NCBI GenBank assembly: GCA_003165095.1 | Contig: PLSH01000130.1 | Location: 3,178-8,909 of the forward strand | From: Acidobacteriaceae bacterium | GTDB taxonomy: Bacteria > Acidobacteriota > Terriglobia > Terriglobales > Acidobacteriaceae | Direction: 5' to 3' | Length of the DNA stretch: 5,732 bases | Shown: positions 1 through 5,112 of the stretch, in pieces | How the letters are laid out: each line of letters begins with the position of its first letter | Numbering within the stretch: position 1 is the first letter of the stretch | The notes under the pieces: generated by a model | The model's input: only the letters and a program-made list of their open reading frames with translations | Database searches by the model: none | Told to the model about the DNA's origin: nothing | Translations under genes and position numbers: made by a program

Positions 1-2
1 GG

Positions 3-32
3 TTTTGCCTCCGTTGGAACTATTCTCCCTAA
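3..32 (+). other. Possible 3' end of an upstream plus-strand gene
   Basis: One plus-strand frame runs open from the window edge (codons ending in residues FCLRWNYSP) to a TAA stop at 30-32. The stop abuts the strong hairpin that starts at 33. A gene ending directly in front of an intrinsic terminator would make sense, but nine codons are far too few to identify a product, and the frame could be open by chance. Confidence 0.2.
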
Positions 33-67
33 GGAAAAAGCCGCCCTGTTGCCGGGCGGCTTTTTCC
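33..67. terminator. Bidirectional intrinsic terminator
   Basis: A perfect 14-bp inverted repeat: the left arm at 33-46 (GGAAAAAGCCGCCC) pairs with the right arm at 54-67, leaving a 7-nt loop. The GC-rich core is flanked by A5 and T5 tracts, so each strand has a GC stem followed by a U run. It lies 24 bp beyond the stop of the minus-strand gene ending at 91, and it directly follows a possible plus-strand stop at 30-32. It probably terminates transcription from both sides. Confidence 0.9.
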
Positions 68-90
68 GTTTCCAGACCGTCGCAATTTCA

Positions 91-768
91 TCACCCGGAC
101 GTCTGCGTTTCCTCGGCCTGGACCTCCGCCGCATCGCTCCATTGCCGGCCGCACGACTCGCAACGCCACGCGTTGACAGGATCGGCGCTTTCCAGCACCG
201 GGTCCCCGGCACCGCATTCCGGACATTTGGGCGCCACGAACTCCGGTATGCTCTGTCGGGATTCCTCGATGATTTCCCTCGGGATCGGCCTGGAGAGAAC
301 AGCGCGCGCCTGCTCAAGCTGATCTGCGGCTACCATCACGCGGGGGCTGGTCATGCTCATCACATATCTCGAGCGCGGGCCGTCGATCCAGCTCTCAATG
401 CCCGATTGCTTCAATGTGGCGGAGATTTGCCAGGCCTCTTCGTGATCGTTGCACTCGCACAGCATGGTCTTCCATGTGTATTCGACAGGAGCGTCGCTTT
501 CGCCCTCTGCGCTTTCTGACTCTAATGGAGCGGTGATGCTGTCCAGTGGTTGCGCAGCCAGGGCCGCAGCGGGATATGTTCTCCCCGTTGCCTCCGCCGC
601 GGCTTGGGGCTCGCCCATGCCGCGATGCCTCAACTCGTCGCGCAGAACCTGTTGCGCGGTTTCAGTCAGGTCGCTGAAGCCGGCAGCCAATTCGCGCAAT
701 TCCTCGTCGCCTATTTCTCGATAGTGTTCGCTCAGCCTGCGCCATTCCAACACGTGATCGGGTTGCAT
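91..768 (-). CDS. DUF2007-like protein with C-terminal zinc ribbon
   Basis: A predicted 225-residue cytoplasmic protein with no signal peptide or membrane segment. Residues about 8-51 form a charged helical motif (EHYREIGDEELRELA, then a DLTETAQ segment) of a kind I associate with acidobacterial proteins. Residues about 60-95 are a low-complexity Ala/Glu/Ser linker. Residues about 100-160 resemble DUF2007, a small ferredoxin-like fold called a putative signal-transducing domain: an extended strand, the helix EEAWQISATLKQSGI, then a VMVAADQLEQA segment. Residues 182-206 are a zinc ribbon with two CxxC pairs (C182/C185 and C203/C206). The ATG at 768 is preferred because the alternative GTG at 807 adds only 13 unconvincing residues; neither has a clear Shine-Dalgarno sequence. 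A TATACT hexamer at 776-781 on the minus strand lies 7 nt upstream of the ATG, so a leaderless transcript is possible. The exact function is unknown. A terminator follows at 33-67. Confidence 0.85.
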   Translation of the reverse strand: MQPDHVLEWRRLSEHYREIGDEELRELAAGFSDLTETAQQVLRDELRHRGMGEPQAAAEATGRTYPAAALAAQPLDSITAPLESESAEGESDAPVEYTWKTMLCECNDHEEAWQISATLKQSGIESWIDGPRSRYVMSMTSPRVMVAADQLEQARAVLSRPIPREIIEESRQSIPEFVAPKCPECGAGDPVLESADPVNAWRCESCGRQWSDAAEVQAEETQTSG

Positions 769-906
769 GAGCAGCAGTATAGACGCATTATGGCTCGCGC
801 GGAGCACGATAAACCGCAGAAATGAAAGACCAAAACAAAACCACGGAGGAATTGAACCTGGATCGAAGCATGGATCGTGCCGGGCGCGCAGCGCGTTTGG
901 CTCGGC

Positions 907-935
907 TTTACCTTCTACCGGCCGAACGATACAAT
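907..935 (+). promoter_or_regulatory. Promoter of the tRNA-Thr gene
   Basis: TTTACC at 907-912 matches 4 of 6 positions of the sigma-70 -35 box. It is separated by exactly 17 bp from TACAAT at 930-935, which matches 5 of 6 positions of the -10 box. Transcription would start near 942, giving a leader of about 5 nt before the mature tRNA 5' end at 947. The hexamers and spacing are read directly from the sequence; promoter activity is inferred. Confidence 0.6.
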
Positions 936-946
936 CTGAGCAGCAG

Positions 947-1022
947 GCCGACGTAGCTCAGTTGGTAGAGCAGCTGATTCGTAATCAGCAGGTCGTCAGT
1001 TCAAGTCTGACCGTCGGCTCCA
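947..1022 (+). tRNA. tRNA-Thr (anticodon CGT)
   Basis: A 76-nt gene that folds into a complete cloverleaf. The 7-bp acceptor stem is GCCGACG (947-953) with CGTCGGC (1012-1018). The D arm is GCTC/GAGC around AGTTGGTA. The anticodon stem is GCTGA (973-977) with TCAGC (985-989), with loop TTCGTAA and anticodon CGT at 980-982. The variable loop is AGGTC, and the T arm is GTCAG/CTGAC with loop TTCAAGT. The discriminator base is T1019 and the CCA end (1020-1022) is encoded in the DNA. Anticodon CGU reads the threonine codon ACG. The gene stands alone, convergent with the large c-di-GMP gene downstream. tRNA 3' ends are common integration sites, but I saw no second copy of this 3' end in the window. 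Confidence 0.97.
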
Positions 1023-1039
1023 GTTTGCTTTCAGTACCC

Positions 1040-1055
1040 AGCGCGCCGGCGCTTT
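1040..1055 (+). terminator. Weak hairpin after the tRNA gene
   Basis: AGCGC (1040-1044) pairs with GCGCT (1049-1053) around the loop GCCG, followed by only two further T residues before a G (1054-1056). It lies 18 bp after the tRNA CCA end and may end the tRNA transcript, but the U-tract is too short for a confident intrinsic terminator. Confidence 0.35.
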
Positions 1056-1056
1056 G

Positions 1057-1105
1057 AAAAAAATCGGGCTGAATCGTTTCCCTCCAACCTCCGCACCCAG
1101 CCCAA
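1057..1105 (-). terminator. Terminator of the c-di-GMP protein gene
   Basis: Read on the minus strand, TTGGGCTG (1105-1098) can pair with CAGCCCGA (1071-1064), an 8-bp stem with one G-T wobble. A run of seven Ts follows directly (1063-1057). The loop is long (26 nt), which lowers confidence. It starts about 58 bp beyond the TGA of the large minus-strand gene and stops short of the tRNA, as expected for convergent units. Confidence 0.5.
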
Positions 1106-1130
1106 TTCTTCCCCATCGCTCCATCAACCA

Positions 1131-1154
1131 TCGGTTGGCAACCCTCGGTTGGCA
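1131..1154. repeat. Short tandem direct repeat TCGGTTGGCA
   Basis: The 10-bp sequence TCGGTTGGCA occurs at 1131-1140 and again at 1145-1154, with a period of 14 bp. It lies just beyond the 3' end of the large minus-strand gene, inside its likely 3' untranslated region. No function can be assigned, and two copies this short may be fortuitous. Confidence 0.4.
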
Positions 1155-1163
1155 TTGCAGCAA

Positions 1164-4100
1164 TCAGTCCCTGAAGGCGTCCAACTGCTTCAGGAACTCG
1201 TCGCGAAGATATTTCAGCTCGTTCAAACGCGCCAATCCCTCCGCTTTGTGGCCTTGCGCCTGGGATGTGAAAATCTCCGTGGCCAGGGCATGGAACTGCC
1301 GATGCAAGATTTGGATGGCCTTGAAAGCTGGCAGCGAGCCCCGTTCGAGCTGACCTTCTGCGTCGAGCCACACACCGAACCGGCAGTGACGGGGATCGAG
1401 GGTCGGCGGGGAGTGCCGCTTGCCCAGTAGATAGGCTTCAAGGGCAGCGTGCCATGCGCGGTGCTCCACGCTGGCATAGAGTACCTGGCGGTTACCTGAA
1501 TTGACTGACGGTACATTTGCCCAGCGGGGATCGGCGCGCCAGCCAGCCGCCCAGGCCGGCAAATTGCGTGCCGGCATGGGTCGGGCAATGCCAAATCCCT
1601 GGGCCAGCTCGCAGCCAAGTTGCAGCAGCATCAGCCCGTGCCCCACCGTCTCCACTCCCTCGGCGATTACCTGCAGCCGGAATGCCGACGCAAGCCCCAG
1701 CACCCCTTCCAGAATGGTCAGGTTCTCCGGGTTTTCCAGCATGTCGCTGACGAAACTCTGGTCGATTTTGAGAACATCGGCGGGCAGCCGCTTGAGATAA
1801 GTCAACGAGGAATATCCGGTCCCGAAGTCGTCCAGAGCAAACGATACCCCAAGCTCATGGCAGGCATTCAACACCTGGGAAGTCTGGGCCACATCCTGCA
1901 GGGCGCTGGTCTCGATCACCTCAATTTCCAGGTTGCCCGGCTTGGCCATCGGGTGGGCCGCGAGCAATGCGCACAGTCGATCGACGAAGTTGGCCTGCTG
2001 CAACTGCAGGGCGCCCACGTTCACGCTGACCGGCATATCCAGTCCTTCGGCACGCCAGGCTTCCATCTGCGCGAGCGCGCTGTCGATCACCCACTCGCCC
2101 ACTTCTACAGCCAGCGGATGACCTTCGATGACCGGAAGGAACATCGCCGGCGGCAGCAGGCCGCGCTGCGGGTGCTGCCACCGGATGAGCGCCTCCACGC
2201 CTATCACCTTGCCGGTCCGCATGTTCACCTTGGGCTGGTAGAACAACACGAACTCTCGCGCCGCCGTGGCTCGTCGAATGTGCTCCAGGTTTTCATGGTG
2301 ACCGCGGGCACTTAAATCGTGAGTAGGATCGAACCGTTGGTATTGGTTTCTTCCCGCCAGTTTGGCTTGATACATAGCCTGGTCGGCCTGCCGCACCAGC
2401 CGGTCTTCATCCACATCTTCCGGCTGCGGATAAAACGTGATGCCGATGCTGGCGGAAACGCGCACGGCCTCGCCGTCGATCTGCAGCTCTTGTGAGGCGG
2501 CTTCCAGCAGCTTGTCGAGCATCGGAACGCTGGCCGCGGCGTCATCGAGGTCGAGCAACACGGCCACGAACTCGTCTCCGCCCAGGCGCGCCAGTGTGTC
2601 GCCTTCGCGAATTGCGGTCTTCAACCGTCCCGCCAGAGTGGTCAGTGCGATGTCGCCTGCCGTGTGTCCGTAGCGGTCGTTGATTACTTTAAAGGCATCG
2701 ATATCGAGATACGCCACGGCCAGCAACTGCTTGCGGCGGTGAGCCTGGCTCATCGCTTGGCGCAGCCGGTCGGCAAGCAGAACCCGGTTGGGCAGCCCGG
2801 TCAGCATATCGTAATGAACAACATGTTCGAGCTGTTGCTCGTGTTCCTTGACGTCCGTTACATCTGAAAATAGCGCCACGTACTGCGCCACGCTGCCGTT
2901 TGCATCGCGGATCGCGTTGATGACCAGCCTCTCGGCGAAGATATCGCCGCTCTTGGCCCGATTCCAGATTTCACCGGACCACTCGCCATTTTCAAGCAGA
3001 CAGCGCCACATGTTGGCATAGAACTCCCGGTTCTGGAGGCCGGAATTGAGGATGCGCGGGTTGCGGCCTAACACTTCCTCGCGGCTGTACCCGGTGATTC
3101 GCGTGAAGGCATCGTTGACGTCGAGGATAGTTCCCGAAGGATCGGTGATGGTGATGCCTTCGCGAGCGTGGGTAAACACAGTGGCGGCAAGGCCCAGCCG
3201 CTCTTGGTTGAGCTTCTGTTTGGTTATGTCCTCGGTAAAAATGACGATGCCGCCCACCGCGCCATCGGCTGCACGCCATGGCATCAGCTCCCTGCGAAGC
3301 CATTGGACGGTGCCGTCTGCCCGCTCAAACCTGTCCTCTGCGGGAGGCAACGCCTTACCGGCCAGGACGCGGCGATACTCCTTCCTCCAGCGTTGCGGAA
3401 TCTCGGGTAGGACCTCATATTGCGAATGCCCGATGAGCTCGCGGCCCTCCAGGGAGTAATTCTCGATCCAGCGGCGGCTGACGGCCACATAGCGCATTTC
3501 GCGGTCAAACATTGCCAGTGCCGCCGGTGCATGTTCGATGAACAGCCGCAATAACTCCTTGTTCTCGCGCAGCGCCGATTCGGCCCGCTTGCTTTCAGTA
3601 ATGTTCTGAATAGTGCCGCGGAGCAAAGCGGGCCGGCCGTCTGCGTCGTAATCCAGTTTTCCCCGGCCCAGCACCCAGCGCACCTCCCCGTTCGCTAACC
3701 GGACGACGCGGTACTCCCTGTCGAAGTTCCCGCCCTGGCGAATTACGTCGTCCGCCAGATGGGCGCTCATCATTGCGCGGTCATCCGGGTGGACCAGCTC
3801 AAGCCATGTCGAAACGGTGCGCACAGATTTCTCGTCGATTCCCAGCAGGTCGTCCAGCACGCTTGAGCTTGTCCATTTTCCGGAGGGAATATCCAGCACA
3901 TAGCTGCCCAGGCCGGCGATGCTCTGGGCCTCTCTAAGCGACTCCTCGCTCTGGCGCATTTTCAATTCTGCTTCAACGTACACAGTGATGTCCGGAGCGA
4001 TGCCCAAAATGCCCACAATCTCGCCGCGCCGATTGTTGATCGGGTATTTGCGGTTATCGATCCAATACAGTTTCCCGTCCTGCCCGGTCAACCGCTGGAT

Positions 4101-4694
4101 CTCATTCGTGCGCTGTCCTTGGGCCAGCACCTGCCTTTCGAGCCTGTAACCTGTGTCGGCAATCTCTTCCGAGTGGATGTCGTAATCCGTCTTCCCCACC
4201 AACTCGCTCCCGTCCTTCATCGAATCGGCAAGCCGTGACAGCGGAAGGCTTGCGGCGAGGATGACGTGGTTGCGATTCTTGATATAGATGAAATCCTCGG
4301 CATGTCCGATCAAGGTCTTGAAGTTCGCGGCCAGGGATCGATCGCCGGTCTCCCTGACGCACCTGGCATCGGTAAGGACCAGGTCGAGGACCACATGACC
4401 TCCGGCCAAATCAAGCTCTTTCTTGTAGTGTCCTTTGATGCAGCGAATCCGGCCGTCTGAGTGGCGAAGACGGATGTTGAAGGCGCCGGATGGCGGCTGA
4501 ATTTGCGGAGAGAAAAGAACCGCGGCAACGTCGGCGTCGTCCGGGTGAACGCGGTCTTTCAGAGTGACTTTGGACGCAAGGAATTCCTCTCGGTGAAATC
4601 CGAGAAGTGACTTGATCCCGTCGCTGACAGACTGCGCCGGATACTCGCCAGTGAGCGCAATCCTTAAATTTGCCTGAATCAGCGGCCCAGCCAT
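1164..4694 (-). CDS. PAS(x5)-GGDEF-EAL-CZB c-di-GMP signalling protein
   Basis: A predicted soluble 1176-residue protein that makes and/or degrades cyclic di-GMP. No signal peptide or membrane helix is visible. Five PAS-like domains lie at about 8-110, 124-240, 254-370, 381-494 and 500-616. The GGDEF cyclase domain (about 622-788) has an intact GGDEF at 705-709 and an inhibitory I-site RxxD (R696-D699) five residues upstream. The EAL phosphodiesterase domain (about 800-1045) keeps EAL 834-836, N892, E928, D955/D956, K976, E1012 and Q1032. The C-terminus (about 1071-1174) is a CZB-type zinc domain with ligands H1078, C1104, H1131 and H1135. The ATG at 4694 was chosen because the first PAS begins there; the frame stays open to a TTG at 4796 (34 more codons), but that stretch overlaps AT-rich promoter-like sequence. 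GAGGT lies 12 nt upstream of the ATG, a long spacing. The signals sensed are unknown. The C-terminal half reads as proteobacterial, suggesting transfer. Confidence 0.93.
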   Translation of the reverse strand: MAGPLIQANLRIALTGEYPAQSVSDGIKSLLGFHREEFLASKVTLKDRVHPDDADVAAVLFSPQIQPPSGAFNIRLRHSDGRIRCIKGHYKKELDLAGGHVVLDLVLTDARCVRETGDRSLAANFKTLIGHAEDFIYIKNRNHVILAASLPLSRLADSMKDGSELVGKTDYDIHSEEIADTGYRLERQVLAQGQRTNEIQRLTGQDGKLYWIDNRKYPINNRRGEIVGILGIAPDITVYVEAELKMRQSEESLREAQSIAGLGSYVLDIPSGKWTSSSVLDDLLGIDEKSVRTVSTWLELVHPDDRAMMSAHLADDVIRQGGNFDREYRVVRLANGEVRWVLGRGKLDYDADGRPALLRGTIQNITESKRAESALRENKELLRLFIEHAPAALAMFDREMRYVAVSRRWIENYSLEGRELIGHSQYEVLPEIPQRWRKEYRRVLAGKALPPAEDRFERADGTVQWLRRELMPWRAADGAVGGIVIFTEDITKQKLNQERLGLAATVFTHAREGITITDPSGTILDVNDAFTRITGYSREEVLGRNPRILNSGLQNREFYANMWRCLLENGEWSGEIWNRAKSGDIFAERLVINAIRDANGSVAQYVALFSDVTDVKEHEQQLEHVVHYDMLTGLPNRVLLADRLRQAMSQAHRRKQLLAVAYLDIDAFKVINDRYGHTAGDIALTTLAGRLKTAIREGDTLARLGGDEFVAVLLDLDDAAASVPMLDKLLEAASQELQIDGEAVRVSASIGITFYPQPEDVDEDRLVRQADQAMYQAKLAGRNQYQRFDPTHDLSARGHHENLEHIRRATAAREFVLFYQPKVNMRTGKVIGVEALIRWQHPQRGLLPPAMFLPVIEGHPLAVEVGEWVIDSALAQMEAWRAEGLDMPVSVNVGALQLQQANFVDRLCALLAAHPMAKPGNLEIEVIETSALQDVAQTSQVLNACHELGVSFALDDFGTGYSSLTYLKRLPADVLKIDQSFVSDMLENPENLTILEGVLGLASAFRLQVIAEGVETVGHGLMLLQLGCELAQGFGIARPMPARNLPAWAAGWRADPRWANVPSVNSGNRQVLYASVEHRAWHAALEAYLLGKRHSPPTLDPRHCRFGVWLDAEGQLERGSLPAFKAIQILHRQFHALATEIFTSQAQGHKAEGLARLNELKYLRDEFLKQLDAFRD

Positions 4695-4740
4695 GTTTTG
4701 CAACCGACCTCGCACACGGCCAACTGTTGCACCGGCTGAA

Positions 4741-4771
4741 AATATAACATCGTCATATAAATAAAGTACAA
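4741..4771 (-). promoter_or_regulatory. Candidate promoter of the c-di-GMP protein gene
   Basis: On the minus strand, TTGTAC (4771-4766) resembles a -35 box and TATATT (4746-4741) matches 5 of 6 positions of a -10 box. The spacing is 19 bp, longer than ideal. The segment 4737-4771 is conspicuously AT-rich against a GC-rich background. Transcription would start near 4734, giving a leader of about 40 nt to the ATG at 4694. This supports the shorter start of the downstream gene. Confidence 0.4.
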
Positions 4772-4930
4772 GAGAGGCCGCCGTCACCCCATCCAATTCA
4801 AAGAACAGACTGCTTCAGAATGCAAAATGTACCGTTCCCAGCACCCGCCGTGGAACCAAATCAGGCACGGGTTATCCACGTATTTTTTTGTTCCGGGGAT
4901 AGTTCCGGCCTGCTTATCCACCCATACTCT

Positions 4931-4939
4931 TGGCATAAT
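4931..4939 (+). promoter_or_regulatory. Candidate extended -10 promoter for the MerR/TPR gene
   Basis: TGG followed by CATAAT (4934-4939) forms an extended -10 element, with 5 of 6 matches in the hexamer. No good -35 box lies 16-18 bp upstream, which extended -10 promoters tolerate. The start would be near 4946, leaving a leader of about 167 nt. The DnaA-box-like nonamer at 4914-4922 would lie at about -32 to -24. Confidence 0.3.
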
Positions 4940-4982
4940 CGCAGCTGTAGCGTTTTTTTGAGCTGAAGTCCTCGCAAGACGA

Positions 4983-5030
4983 TATGCCGGGGCGGTGTTG
5001 GCCGCGGTCAACGCCTTCCGGTACGGCATA
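4983..5030. repeat. Inverted repeat in the MerR/TPR leader
   Basis: TATGCCG (4983-4989) and CGGCATA (5024-5030) are perfect 7-bp inverted copies separated by 34 bp. If transcription starts near 4946, they could pair in the leader RNA. No known riboswitch or attenuator pattern is recognisable. Confidence 0.3.
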
Positions 5031-5045
5031 ACCGGCTTGGCAGAA

Positions 5046-5062
5046 TGTGGAGAAATGCCACA
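5046..5062. promoter_or_regulatory. TGTGG-N7-CCACA dyad, possible operator
   Basis: TGTGG (5046-5050) and CCACA (5058-5062) form a 17-bp interrupted palindrome 50 bp upstream of the MerR/TPR start codon. Its left half overlaps the inverted DnaA-box-like nonamer. Dyads of this size are typical of dimeric regulators, so autoregulation by the adjacent HTH protein is possible but unproven. Confidence 0.3.
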
Positions 5063-5112
5063 GGGAAGTTCCTCCGTAACTGTTCCAAGAGCTGCTACGG
5101 GAGCAACGAAGA

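Larger units (their letters stand above)
4872..5054. promoter_or_regulatory. Cluster of three DnaA-box-like nonamers
   Basis: TTATCCACG at 4872-4880 and TTATCCACC at 4914-4922 each match the TTATCCACA DnaA-box consensus at 8 of 9 positions, in the same orientation and 42 bp apart. TGTGGAGAA at 5046-5054 is an inverted copy (TTCTCCACA), also 8 of 9. All three lie in the divergent intergenic region, and I noticed none in the coding parts of the window. They could bind DnaA as a regulator of the flanking genes or form part of a replication-related locus. No dnaA, dnaN or other origin-associated gene is in view. Binding is inferred from sequence similarity only. Confidence 0.4.
4695..5112. other. 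Divergent intergenic region, 418 bp
   Basis: No convincing gene is visible between the minus-strand c-di-GMP gene and the plus-strand MerR/TPR gene. A minus-strand open frame across 4784-5029 (81 codons) shows no recognisable domain. The region contains AT-rich promoter-like sequence near 4741-4771, three DnaA-box-like nonamers (4872, 4914 and 5046), T7 runs at 4883-4889 and 4953-4959, a direct repeat GTTCCGG (4890-4896 and 4902-4908), and inverted repeats at 4983-5030 and 5046-5062. It is larger than a simple divergent promoter needs. Confidence 0.7.

Noticed and set aside
49..519. Plus-strand open frame of 156 codons
   Set aside because: It is antisense to the DUF2007/zinc-ribbon gene, whose CxxC pairs and domain order are convincing.
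767..1371. Open frames crossing the tRNA on both strands (plus-strand residues ADVAQLVEQLIRNQQVVSS; minus-strand ending TVRLELTTC)
   Set aside because: These are classic artefacts of translating a tRNA gene; the cloverleaf at 947-1022 fully explains the sequence.
1620..2315. Plus-strand open frame of 231 codons
   Set aside because: It lies antisense inside the EAL-coding region, shows no recognisable domain, and is expected in GC-rich DNA opposite a real gene.
4777..4795. CCGTCACCCCATCCA as a possible partner of the tRNA 3' end (attachment-site duplication)
   Set aside because: The resemblance to CCGTCGGCTCCA is too weak and too short for a direct repeat left by integration.
4934..4959. CGC-loop-GCG followed by T7 as a terminator
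   Set aside because: The stem is only 3 bp and no plus-strand gene lies upstream to be terminated; the T run is better treated as a plain AT-rich tract.
4784..5029. Minus-strand open frame of 81 codons in the divergent intergenic region
   Set aside because: It has no recognisable domain, an unusual composition, and overlaps the promoter and DnaA-like elements.
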